NCBI GenBank assembly: GCA_018711545.1
Contig: DVIC01000017.1
Span: forward strand, 1 to 13,415
Source of the DNA: Fimenecus stercoravium
Lineage (GTDB): Bacteria > Bacillota > Clostridia > Oscillospirales > Acutalibacteraceae
Reading direction: 5' to 3'
Length of the DNA stretch: 13,415 nucleotides
Every line of letters begins with the position of its first letter. Position 1 is the stretch's first letter. Below the pieces are notes generated by a model, which saw only the letters and a list, made by a program, of their open reading frames with translations, had not been told where the DNA came from and did no database searches. Of this stretch, positions 1-6,961 are shown piece after piece. Both the position numbers and the translations under genes were made by a program.

Positions 1-593
1 TCGCGCTCCATCACGGCGACACTGCGGGAGATCCTGCCGCCGTATTCGTCGTCGCCGATTACATTTTTTTGCCGCGCGGCGGTAAAGCCCGTTTTCACAT
101 CGCCCAGACGCAGCGTGCCTACCGAAACGCCGAACGCGGCAAGCTCGCTGCGCCACGCGCCGGTAAGCGTCTCCACCGCCGCTTTGGAGGCGGAATAAAA
201 GGATTGGAACGGAATAGGAAATACCGCCGCCGCAGAGGAAATGTTCAAAATACGCCCCTTTGCCGCTTTCAGCGCGGGCAGCGCGCACTGCGTCACAAGG
301 GTTAGTGCGAATACGTTAAGCTCAAATTGCCGATGCAGATCCTCGGCGCTTGTATATTCCGCCGCACCCGAAATGCCGAAGCCCGCGTTGTTTACAAGCA
401 GGTCAATCCGTTCTATGTCCGCGAACGCCGCGCGCACTTGTTCGGCGTTTGTCACGTCGCACGTCTTGCTTTCGACACCCGCAACGGGGCAGGGCGTGCG
501 GCTTAAAGCAATCACGCGGTAGCCGTTTCGGGAGAGTGCCTCGGCGGTCGCTTTCCCGATCCCGCGCGACGCGCCCGTCACCACTGCAACCAT
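1..593 (-). CDS. Short-chain dehydrogenase/reductase (SDR), C-terminus beyond window
   Basis: This is an NAD(P)-dependent oxidoreductase of the classical SDR family; the substrate cannot be told. The gene reads leftward and leaves the window after 197 codons, so the C-terminal part of a family usually about 240-270 residues long is missing. Seen in the sequence: the Rossmann motif TGASRGIG at residues 6-13, the NNAG motif at 68-71, Ser119/Ser120 at the catalytic serine position, and the active-site YSASK (Tyr133, Lys137). The start is an ATG at 593-591, preceded by a GGGTGGTG ribosome binding site and a good promoter. It is divergent from metA with about 170 bp between the starts. Family assignment is sure. 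A role such as 3-oxoacyl or sugar-alcohol dehydrogenase would be a guess. Confidence 0.9.
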   Translation of the reverse strand, partial: MVAVVTGASRGIGKATAEALSRNGYRVIALSRTPCPVAGVESKTCDVTNAEQVRAAFADIERIDLLVNNAGFGISGAAEYTSAEDLHRQFELNVFALTLVTQCALPALKAAKGRILNISSAAAVFPIPFQSFYSASKAAVETLTGAWRSELAAFGVSVGTLRLGDVKTGFTAARQKNVIGDDEYGGRISRSVAVMER

Positions 594-623
594 AGTTTCA
601 CCACCCGAAATATTTTCTTCCTT

Positions 624-652
624 ATTGTAGCACCCCTGCACATTTTTTACAA
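624..652 (-). promoter_or_regulatory. Sigma-A promoter for the SDR gene
   Basis: On the minus strand, TTGTAA (652-647) and TACAAT (629-624) are separated by 17 bp. A TGC just before the -10 gives an extended -10 element. Transcription would start near 617, about 24 bases upstream of the SDR start codon. Confidence 0.75.
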
Positions 653-685
653 TGCACGTACCGCCATTTTCCGACAAAACGATAT

Positions 686-714
686 TTGCATTTTCCTTAG
701 ATATATGGTATACT
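686..714 (+). promoter_or_regulatory. Sigma-A promoter for metA
   Basis: TTGCAT (686-691) and TATACT (709-714) are spaced by 17 bp, with TGG directly before the -10 (extended -10). The predicted leader to the metA ATG is only about 40 bases, too short for a SAM riboswitch or T-box, so any methionine control must act through a DNA-binding protein or elsewhere. Confidence 0.8.
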
Positions 715-760
715 ACACTTCTCGCTGCAAAGGCAAAACAACAAAAGGATGGTGAACCGC

Positions 761-1678
761 ATGCCGATCAAGATCGACGACCAGCTGCCTGCACGGCACA
801 GTCTGGAACTCGAAAACATTTTCGTCATGACCAACGACCGCGCAAGCCGGCAGGACATCCGCCCGCTTAAGATCATCCTTTTGAACTTGATGCCGACCAA
901 GATCGAAACGGAAACGCAGATCCTGCGGCTTTTGTCCAACTCCCCCCTGCAGGTGGAGGTCGAGCTTTTGCAGGTGAAGTCGCACGTGTCCAAAAATACC
1001 TCGCGCGCACATATGCTGCAGTTTTACAAGACGTTTGACGACGTGAAGGACTCGAAATACGACGGGCTCATCGTCACGGGCGCGCCCGTGGAGCTGCTGG
1101 ATTTTGAAGAGGTCGATTATTGGGAGGAGCTGTGCACCATTTTCGATTGGGCGCAGCGCAACGTCTATTCGACCTTCAACATCTGCTGGGGCGCGCAGGC
1201 GGCGCTGTATTTCAAATACGGTATCCCAAAACACCTGCTGCCTGAAAAAATGTTCGGCGTGTTCCGCCACAGGCCGCTTGATCTGTATCACCCGCTTCTG
1301 CGCGGCTTTTCCGACGTGTTTTATGTGCCGCATTCGCGCCACACCGAAACGCGCAAGGAGGACATCGCACAGGTCAAGGATCTGCAGATCTTGTCGTATT
1401 CCGACATGGCGGGCGTGCACCTGATCTCGGATATGGCGTGCCGCAATTTTTACTGTACCGGTCACTGCGAGTATGACAGCGACACGCTCGCACGCGAGTA
1501 TTTCCGTGACCTGCAAAAGGGGCTTTCTATTCGCATACCCTATAATTATTTCCCCGACGACGACCCCAAAAAGACGCCGCTGATCACATGGCGCGGGGCG
1601 GGCAGCCTGCTGTTCCAGAACTGGCTGAATTATTTTGTGTATCAGCGCACGCCGTATGAGTTGAGCGCGATCAAGTAA
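761..1678 (+). CDS. metA: Homoserine O-acetyltransferase (MetA family)
   Basis: The enzyme acylates L-homoserine in the cytoplasm, the first committed step from homoserine to methionine. The protein is 305 residues, normal for the family. With the start at 761, the landmark residues fall exactly on family numbering: nucleophile Cys142 (NICWGAQ), His235 and Glu237 (TGHCEYD). Glu111 (TGAPVELL) is the residue associated with acetyl-CoA rather than succinyl-CoA use; the E. coli succinyl enzyme has Gly there. The in-frame ATG at 749 was rejected: it overlaps the AAAGGATGG ribosome binding site that sits 8 bases before 761, and homologues begin MPIKI or similar. Residue 236 is Cys where E. coli has Pro, a variable position. 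No terminator follows, so transcription may continue into the PurF-like gene. Confidence 0.96.
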   Translation: MPIKIDDQLPARHSLELENIFVMTNDRASRQDIRPLKIILLNLMPTKIETETQILRLLSNSPLQVEVELLQVKSHVSKNTSRAHMLQFYKTFDDVKDSKYDGLIVTGAPVELLDFEEVDYWEELCTIFDWAQRNVYSTFNICWGAQAALYFKYGIPKHLLPEKMFGVFRHRPLDLYHPLLRGFSDVFYVPHSRHTETRKEDIAQVKDLQILSYSDMAGVHLISDMACRNFYCTGHCEYDSDTLAREYFRDLQKGLSIRIPYNYFPDDDPKKTPLITWRGAGSLLFQNWLNYFVYQRTPYELSAIK

Positions 1679-1743
1679 AGAAAAAGGGATTTTAGTTTGC
1701 GCTTTCTGCGCATTGGTTTGAACAAGTGGAAGGAGAAAACGGT

Positions 1744-3147
1744 ATGGGTGGATTTTTCGGCGTGGCGTCCAAAGAGGACTGCGTATTTGACCTGTTTTTT
1801 GGGACGGACTATCATTCCCACCTCGGCACCAAACGCGGCGGCATGGCGGTTTACGGCGAAACGGGCTTTGAACGCGCCATCCATAATATTGAAAATGCGC
1901 CGTTCCGCACAAAATTTGAACGCGATGTGGAAGAGATGCACGGCAACTTCGGCATCGGCTGTATTTCCGACAACGAGCCGCAGCCTTTGATGGTGCGCTC
2001 GCATTTGGGAAATTTCGCCATCACCACCGTCGGGCGCATCAACAACGTGGACGAGCTCGTGCAGTCCGTATTCACCGAGGGGCGCACGCATTTTCTTGAA
2101 ATGAGCGGCGGCGACATCAACGCTACCGAGCTTTGCGCGGCACTTATCAACCGTAAGGATTCGATCCCCGAGGGCATCCAATACGCCCAAAGCGTCATTG
2201 ACGGCTCCATGTCCATGCTCGTGCTCACGCCTAAGGGCCTGTACGCCGCGCGTGACCGTGTGGGGCGCACGCCCGTGATTCTCGGGGCAAAAAAAGGCGC
2301 GTACTGCGCGGCGTTTGAGTCGTTTTCCTATCTCAACCTCGGTTATGACCACTATAAGGAATTGGGCCCCGGCGAGATCGACTTCATCACCCCGGAGGGT
2401 GTTGAAACGGTCGTGCCCGCGCGTAAGGAAATGAAGATCTGCACCTTTTTGTGGGTGTATTACGGCTACCCGTCCTCGTGCTATGAGGGTGTGAATGTGG
2501 AAGATATGCGCTGCCGCTGCGGCGATGTTTTAGCGCAGCGCGACAATGTGGAGGCAGACAGCGTCGCAGGTATCCCGGATTCGGGCACGGCGCACGCCAT
2601 TGGTTATGCGAACCGTTCGGGCATCCCGTTCTCGCGCCCGTTCATCAAATATACGCCCACCTGGCCGCGTTCCTTCATGCCGCAGAACCAAAGCCGCCGC
2701 GACCTGATCGCGCGCATGAAGCTCATCCCCGTGGATGCGCTCATCCGCGGCAAGCGGCTTTTGATGATCGACGACTCCATCGTGCGCGGCACGCAGATGC
2801 GGGAGACTACGGAATTTCTGTACCACAGCGGCGCAAAGGAAGTCCACATCCGTCCTGCCTGCCCGCCGATCATGTACGGCTGTAAATATCTCAACTTCTC
2901 GCGTTCCGCGTCGGAGCTGGATCTTATCTCACGGCGCGTGATCGCCGAAAAGGAGGGCGAAGCGGACGCCGCGACGCTGGCACGCTACGCCGACCCCGAC
3001 ACGCCCGAATATGCGGATATGGTCGAAACGATCCGGGAGCGCCTGCATTTCACGTCGCTGCAATATCAGCGGCTCGACGACATGATCGCCTCGGTAGGGC
3101 TGTCGCCCTGCAAGTTCTGCACCTATTGCTGGAACGGGAAGGAATAA
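1744..3147 (+). CDS. Amidophosphoribosyltransferase-like protein (PurF paralogue, glutaminase half degenerate)
   Basis: The 467-residue protein has the full two-domain layout of glutamine PRPP amidotransferase, the first enzyme of purine synthesis. The C-terminal phosphoribosyltransferase domain keeps the PRPP loop IDDSIVRGT (342-350), and cysteines 233, 380, 456, 459 and 462 match the iron-sulfur ligands of the Bacillus-type enzyme. The N-terminal domain starts MGGFFG where active PurF starts CGVFGI, so the nucleophilic Cys is Gly. The HNGN motif reads TVGR (96-99), and the Arg-containing RYxTAG segment is absent. The catalytic loop normally reading KNRYxGRTF is also altered (KYTPTWPRSF). 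Standard pipelines would call it purF. By inference it is an ammonia-dependent or non-canonical phosphoribosyltransferase, not the housekeeping enzyme. The start is ATG 1744, 8 bases after AAGGAGA; the upstream in-frame GTG 1726 does not supply a Cys. Confidence 0.85.
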   Translation: MGGFFGVASKEDCVFDLFFGTDYHSHLGTKRGGMAVYGETGFERAIHNIENAPFRTKFERDVEEMHGNFGIGCISDNEPQPLMVRSHLGNFAITTVGRINNVDELVQSVFTEGRTHFLEMSGGDINATELCAALINRKDSIPEGIQYAQSVIDGSMSMLVLTPKGLYAARDRVGRTPVILGAKKGAYCAAFESFSYLNLGYDHYKELGPGEIDFITPEGVETVVPARKEMKICTFLWVYYGYPSSCYEGVNVEDMRCRCGDVLAQRDNVEADSVAGIPDSGTAHAIGYANRSGIPFSRPFIKYTPTWPRSFMPQNQSRRDLIARMKLIPVDALIRGKRLLMIDDSIVRGTQMRETTEFLYHSGAKEVHIRPACPPIMYGCKYLNFSRSASELDLISRRVIAEKEGEADAATLARYADPDTPEYADMVETIRERLHFTSLQYQRLDDMIASVGLSPCKFCTYCWNGKE

Positions 3148-3165
3148 AAAGAAAATCCATAATCC

Positions 3166-3203
3166 AAAAACCGCGCGGACGCAACTGCGTCCGCGCGGTT
3201 TTT
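3166..3203. terminator. Bidirectional rho-independent terminator
   Basis: A perfect 13-bp inverted repeat, CCGCGCGGACGCA (3171-3183) and its complement (3186-3198), is flanked by five A on the left and five T on the right. It can therefore end transcripts from the PurF-like gene on the plus strand and from the GH27 gene on the minus strand, whose stop codon lies only 18 bases away. Confidence 0.92.
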
Positions 3204-3220
3204 ATGCTGCTCGGTTTATT

Positions 3221-4525
3221 TTATTCTGTAAAGCAAAACAGCTTTGCACCGTGCGGCTCGACGGTTGTGCGCAGGTGGTTCTTTACGTCCTTTTCGACCG
3301 TACCGCTCCAAATTTCCGTGACCGTGTACGGTGTGCCGGGCATCAAAACGGTGCGCAGATCGACCGTGACCGTGCTCTCTGCGTCCTTGGTGTTGAATAC
3401 GGCAAGATATTTGCAGCCTTTTCCGCAGCTTTCCCAAAGGATTGTGCCCTTGCCGTTTTTCTCGTCGCAAAGGATCTCGCGCGCCCCGTAGGCATTTTGG
3501 TGCATATCGAGATAGGCGCGGTTCGTCAAAAGCGCGCGCGTCCAATCGTCGTTTTCGGGCAGGTTGCCGCCGATCATCAACGGGCTTTTGAAAACACCCC
3601 ACAGGGTGAGCATCGTGACCTGCTCGGGCTTTGTGAAGTTGGTGTATCGGTTCGCCTCACCGTGGCAGGGCGCGTTTTTGGAAAGCCGCCCTAAGGGAAG
3701 CATATCGCAGTCGGGCCAGCTCCCGCGCCCCGGCTTCCCTTGCCAGCGGCGGCAGACCTCGAACATACCGTGCAGCTGCGCCCAATCGTCCCAAAAGTCG
3801 CCGGTCAGCCGCCACATATCTGCGTGCGCACGCAGATGCGGCTCGTTTTCGAGCCTTGCGGGGCCGGGTGAAAGCGACAACACCATCTCCCGCCCGCAGC
3901 GGTCTATGGCGCGGCGGATCATCTCGATTTCGTGCGCCGCAGAATAGGGCGCGTCGAACTGCCGGAACTCTGTCACGCAAATGTCATCGCATTTGATGAA
4001 GTCCACGCCCCACGACGCATACAATTCAAACAGGGAATCGTAGTAGCTTTGCGCGGCGGGGGTGTCTCGAAGACCGTACATGTCCGTGTTCCACGAGCAG
4101 ATCGAGTACGGGTGCGCAATGTCGCGGCAGGTAAAGTCTGTCCCCTTTACGGGCAATGCCTTATGCACCGCCTCGCGCGGGACGCCGCGCAAAATGTGGA
4201 TACCGAATTTAAGCCCCAGACGGTGGCAGTATTCGGCGATCGGCGCAAAGCCCCGGCCTCCCGCCGCACTCGGAAAGCGGTTCTCTGCGGGCAGAAGCCG
4301 CCCGTAACCGTCGAGCACCAGCGGCGCGAAGGGGTGGTAGTCGTTGCTGCCTGCGGTCGGTTCATACCATTGGATGTCGCAGACGATATATTCCCAGCCG
4401 TAGGGCTTCAGGTATTTCGCCATATAGTCGGCGTTGGCTTTGAGCTGTTCCTCTGTGACCGCCGCGCCGAAGCAGTCCCAGCTGTTCCAGCCGAGCGGCG
4501 GCGTTTTGGCAGGCTTTTTATACAT
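3221..4525 (-). CDS. GH27 family glycoside hydrolase (alpha-galactosidase / beta-L-arabinopyranosidase type)
   Basis: This is a 434-residue retaining glycosidase of family GH27 with an (alpha/beta)8 catalytic barrel and a small C-terminal beta domain. The GWNSWDCFG signature is at residues 12-20. The nucleophile is Asp180 in IKCDDIC and the acid/base is Asp243 in WRLTGDFWDDW, with the RxxxD spacing of human GLA. SWPDCDML corresponds to the family WNDPDM motif. There is no signal peptide, so it acts on an oligosaccharide or glycoside already imported. Where alpha-galactosidases have Asp-Asp-x-Trp in the sugar pocket, this protein has Asp50-Ile51-Gln-Trp, a change linked to beta-L-arabinopyranosidase activity. 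It lies 26 bp downstream of the alcohol dehydrogenase gene, with a GGGAGGA site 8 bases before the ATG, so the two form an operon. Automatic annotation would say alpha-galactosidase. Confidence 0.9.
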   Translation of the reverse strand: MYKKPAKTPPLGWNSWDCFGAAVTEEQLKANADYMAKYLKPYGWEYIVCDIQWYEPTAGSNDYHPFAPLVLDGYGRLLPAENRFPSAAGGRGFAPIAEYCHRLGLKFGIHILRGVPREAVHKALPVKGTDFTCRDIAHPYSICSWNTDMYGLRDTPAAQSYYDSLFELYASWGVDFIKCDDICVTEFRQFDAPYSAAHEIEMIRRAIDRCGREMVLSLSPGPARLENEPHLRAHADMWRLTGDFWDDWAQLHGMFEVCRRWQGKPGRGSWPDCDMLPLGRLSKNAPCHGEANRYTNFTKPEQVTMLTLWGVFKSPLMIGGNLPENDDWTRALLTNRAYLDMHQNAYGAREILCDEKNGKGTILWESCGKGCKYLAVFNTKDAESTVTVDLRTVLMPGTPYTVTEIWSGTVEKDVKNHLRTTVEPHGAKLFCFTE

Positions 4526-4551
4526 GGCGAATATCCTCCCGAAGACGTTCC

Positions 4552-5661
4552 CTATTTCAAAAACAGCTTGCGCAGCAGCTCGCGGGCTTTGACCGTATCA
4601 TAGCCGCCGGGGGAGTTTTTGAAGTTCTTGAGGTTCTGCCAGCGTGCGCAGTAGGCTTCGATCTGTTCTTCGGTCATCGAAATGCCGCTAAGATCCGTAA
4701 GAGAAAGGATGATGCGCTCGAATTCCGGGAAATTCGTTTGGAGCATCGAAAAGAAATCCCGTGCGCGTGCATCCTGAAATTCCATGCCGCGCGCGACATA
4801 AGCGGGTAAAAATGCCGTGCACGCCCTGCCGTGCGGCAGCGCGAAATCCTCAGTCAATGCGTAGCCCATCCCGTGCGGGAACCCCGCGCCGCAGATGTTC
4901 AGTTCCATCCCGGCATACAGCGAGGCATAATACAGTTCGTCGCGCTGCTCCGGGCGCGGGGACTCGGCGCTGTCGTAAAAGGCTTTCAAATACTTCCAAA
5001 GTACGGGGATCGCCTTTTCGCCGAACAGCCGCGCCATGTCGTCAAAACGATTGGAGAACCACCCCTCCGCCGCGTGGGCAAAGGCATCGAGCGCAGTGCT
5101 AACCGTAACGGGGTAGGGGACGGAATAGGTGTATTTGGGGTCTGCAAGCGCGTACCTCGCATAGAAGTCCCGGCCGCTGACGCTCTGCTTGCGCCCGTTT
5201 TCGCGCGTGAGCACGGAAACACCCGTGACCTCGCTGCCCGTTCCCGCCGTTGTGCCGATGAGCACGGTCGGCAGCGGCTCGAACATATAACCGCCGTCAT
5301 AAATGCCCTCGGCGGTGAGGGTCTTGTTCGCGGCATATACGGCGATCGCCTTCGCCGCGTCTAATGCGGAGCCGCCCCCGATGCCGACGATATATTCGAC
5401 CCCGTAATCGCGTGCGAGCTGTCCCGCACGGTGGCAGCTTTCGGCGGTGGGATTGGGCTTGACTTCGGAAAAATGCACATGCGTAACGCCTTGTGCGGTG
5501 AGCGCGTCCGTTACATCCTGCAGCGCGCCGCTTTTATGTGCCGCCGTGCCGCTGGTCACGAGCATGCAGGTCTTGCCGAGGCGGGAAAAAATTTCCGCAT
5601 TGTGCTCGACCGCCGCATACCCGCCGAGCACCTGCGCGGGCATAAAAAATTGAAAGTCCAT
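4552..5661 (-). CDS. Iron-containing alcohol dehydrogenase
   Basis: This is a type III (metal-dependent) NAD(P)-linked alcohol dehydrogenase of 369 residues, normal for the family; the substrate is unknown. Nucleotide-binding GGGS is at 95-98 and TAGTGSE at 138-144. The metal ligands are Asp192 and His196 (ALDAFAHAAEG), His263 and His277 (FPHG...LPHG), at the same spacing as in E. coli FucO. The second His of the usual HxxxH motif, a proton-relay residue in FucO, is Tyr267 here. The start chosen is ATG 5661-5659, preceded by GGATGGGTGA; a GTG three codons upstream (5670) is possible but would lie inside that site. It is the first gene of the operon with the GH27 gene, which suggests a role in reducing an aldehyde from sugar breakdown. 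That is inference only. Confidence 0.92.
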   Translation of the reverse strand: MDFQFFMPAQVLGGYAAVEHNAEIFSRLGKTCMLVTSGTAAHKSGALQDVTDALTAQGVTHVHFSEVKPNPTAESCHRAGQLARDYGVEYIVGIGGGSALDAAKAIAVYAANKTLTAEGIYDGGYMFEPLPTVLIGTTAGTGSEVTGVSVLTRENGRKQSVSGRDFYARYALADPKYTYSVPYPVTVSTALDAFAHAAEGWFSNRFDDMARLFGEKAIPVLWKYLKAFYDSAESPRPEQRDELYYASLYAGMELNICGAGFPHGMGYALTEDFALPHGRACTAFLPAYVARGMEFQDARARDFFSMLQTNFPEFERIILSLTDLSGISMTEEQIEAYCARWQNLKNFKNSPGGYDTVKARELLRKLFLK

Positions 5662-5724
5662 ATATTTCACCCATCCATATGAATTTTAAGCACCCGAAAG
5701 CTGTTTCGCGAGCTTCATAGAGTT

Positions 5725-5754
5725 ATTTTACCACGATTTTACATCGGAAAGCAA
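5725..5754 (-). promoter_or_regulatory. Sigma-A promoter for the alcohol dehydrogenase/GH27 operon
   Basis: On the minus strand, TTGCTT (5754-5749) and TAAAAT (5730-5725) are spaced by 18 bp, with TGG before the -10 (extended -10). The leader to the start codon is about 55-60 bases. The promoter lies back to back with the apbE promoter. Confidence 0.65.
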
Positions 5755-5802
5755 GGTTGGATATGCCGGAGTCTTTTTTTCGACAAAATATAAGCGGATA
5801 TA

Positions 5803-5820
5803 TTGATATTTTCTAAACAA
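5803..5820. promoter_or_regulatory. Candidate Rex (redox repressor) operator
   Basis: The element TTGATATTTTCTAAACAA matches the Rex consensus TTGTTAAnnnnTTAACAA at 11 of 14 defined positions, and one half-site has 6 of 7. It sits 3 bases upstream of the -35 of the apbE-rnf promoter and about 50 bp upstream of the -35 of the divergent alcohol dehydrogenase promoter. Rex represses NADH-reoxidising genes, including alcohol dehydrogenases and rnf in several Clostridia, so the context agrees. No rex gene is in the window, and the region is AT-rich, so chance similarity is possible. Confidence 0.5.
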
Positions 5821-5823
5821 TTC

Positions 5824-5852
5824 TTGAAGTAATCCCGAAAATATAGTATATT
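5824..5852 (+). promoter_or_regulatory. Sigma-A promoter for the apbE-rnf operon
   Basis: TTGAAG (5824-5829) and TATATT (5847-5852) are spaced by exactly 17 bp. The predicted transcript starts near 5859 and has a leader of about 35 bases, too short for an FMN riboswitch. The promoter overlaps the in-frame TTG/ATG codons at 5851-5856, which argues against those as translation starts. Confidence 0.7.
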
Positions 5853-5892
5853 GATGCTGTATATCAAAGCAGGATCGGAAAGGGCGAAGCGT

Positions 5893-6957
5893 GTGCGTTT
5901 GACGGTAAAAATACGGGCGTTGGGCGCCGCGGTGCTCGTGCTTGCGAGCGCTCTTTGCGCCTGCTCGCGCGGCGGCACGCAAACGCCGTCCGGTCAAGCG
6001 CAGGATATCGCAATGGGCTCTGCGATCAGTGTGAGCGCTTACGGCGGTTCAAAAGAAGCGGCGCATTCACTTTGCGTCGCGGCGTGCGATGCCGTGCAGG
6101 CGCTGGATACGCGCGTCCTGTCCAAAACGGCTTCTTCGTCGGAGCTGTACCGCCTGAACTATACGGATGAAGCCGAACGCCCTGTTGCCGTGAGCAGCGA
6201 ACTGTTCGACGCACTTGCCGAAACCAAAGCGATCTATGCGCATTCCGGCGGCAAGGCGGCACTGGGCTGCGGGGCGCTCACTTCGCTTTGGGGCATGGAT
6301 ACGGACGAGTTCCGTGTACCGGCACAAGAAGAGATCGACGCCGCCCGCGCCCTTTGCAGCGATGATACCGTACAGCTGGATGCGGAAAATAACACTGTTT
6401 CCTTTGCACCCGGGCAGGAATTGAATCTCGGCTCGACGGGCAAGGGGCTCGGCTGTGACCGCGCGGCACAAGTCCTGCGCGAAGCGGTGGACGCCGGCAC
6501 GATTACGGGCGGCATTGTTTCCGTCGGCGGCAGCATTGCCGCAGTCGGGTCTTCAGACGGCGAGGGCACGTCTTGGCGTGTCGGCATCCGTGACCCGTTC
6601 GGCACGGCGAACGAATATTTTGCCGCGCTCACGGTCGGGGAAAGGTTCCTTTCCACCTCCGGCAGCTATGAAAAGCAATTCACCGAAAACGGAAAAACCT
6701 ATCACCATATTTTAGATTTGACAACGGGCTATCCCGCCGAAACACAGCTCGTTTCCGTAACGATCGTCGCACAAACGGGTTTGCAAAGCGACGCGCTCTC
6801 CACGCTCTGCTTTCTGCTCGGCGAGGAGGACGGCCGTGAAGTTCTGGAGCTTTACAACGCGCAGGCGGTGTTCGTTTATGCCGATCGAACCGTGTCGGCG
6901 ACCGCATCGCTGCGCGGCAGCGTAGAACTCGTAAACGACGCATATACATGGCGGTAA
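5893..6957 (+). CDS. apbE: FAD:protein FMN transferase (ApbE), lipoprotein
   Basis: ApbE transfers FMN from FAD to a threonine of target proteins outside the cytoplasm, using Mg2+. Here its natural targets, RnfD and RnfG, are encoded downstream in the same transcription unit. From the GTG at 5893 (GGAAAGGG site 8 bases upstream) the protein is 354 residues. It starts with a lipoprotein signal: Arg/Lys residues, a hydrophobic stretch, and the lipobox LCAC with Cys24 as the lipidated residue. Family motifs follow: the glycine-rich LNLGSTGKGLGCDRA at 177-191 (Lys184), STSGSY near 254-259, HHILDLTTGYP at 271-281, and SDALST with Asp300, a metal-binding position. The upstream in-frame codons at 5851 and 5854 overlap the -10 element and would spoil the signal peptide. 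The next gene begins 4 bases after the stop. Confidence 0.94.
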   Translation: MRLTVKIRALGAAVLVLASALCACSRGGTQTPSGQAQDIAMGSAISVSAYGGSKEAAHSLCVAACDAVQALDTRVLSKTASSSELYRLNYTDEAERPVAVSSELFDALAETKAIYAHSGGKAALGCGALTSLWGMDTDEFRVPAQEEIDAARALCSDDTVQLDAENNTVSFAPGQELNLGSTGKGLGCDRAAQVLREAVDAGTITGGIVSVGGSIAAVGSSDGEGTSWRVGIRDPFGTANEYFAALTVGERFLSTSGSYEKQFTENGKTYHHILDLTTGYPAETQLVSVTIVAQTGLQSDALSTLCFLLGEEDGREVLELYNAQAVFVYADRTVSATASLRGSVELVNDAYTWR

Positions 6958-6961
6958 ATGT

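Noticed and set aside
721..760. SAM riboswitch or T-box upstream of metA
   Set aside because: The promoter lies so close to the start that the leader is only about 40 bases, too short for either element.
1698..1712. Hairpin TGCGC-TTTCT-GCGCA between metA and the PurF-like gene
   Set aside because: The stem is only 5 bp and no T-run follows, so it is not a credible terminator.
713..1912. Long minus-strand open frame (399 codons) opposite metA and the start of the PurF-like gene
   Set aside because: It is the antisense shadow of two well-supported genes in GC-rich DNA. The translation is rich in Arg, His and Gln, has no recognisable motif and no ribosome binding site.
5859..5892. FMN riboswitch upstream of apbE
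   Set aside because: The predicted leader is about 35 bases and contains no conserved FMN aptamer sequence.
5851..5892. N-terminal extension of ApbE from TTG 5851 or ATG 5854
   Set aside because: These codons overlap the -10 element and the predicted transcript start, have no ribosome binding site, and would bury the lipoprotein signal sequence.
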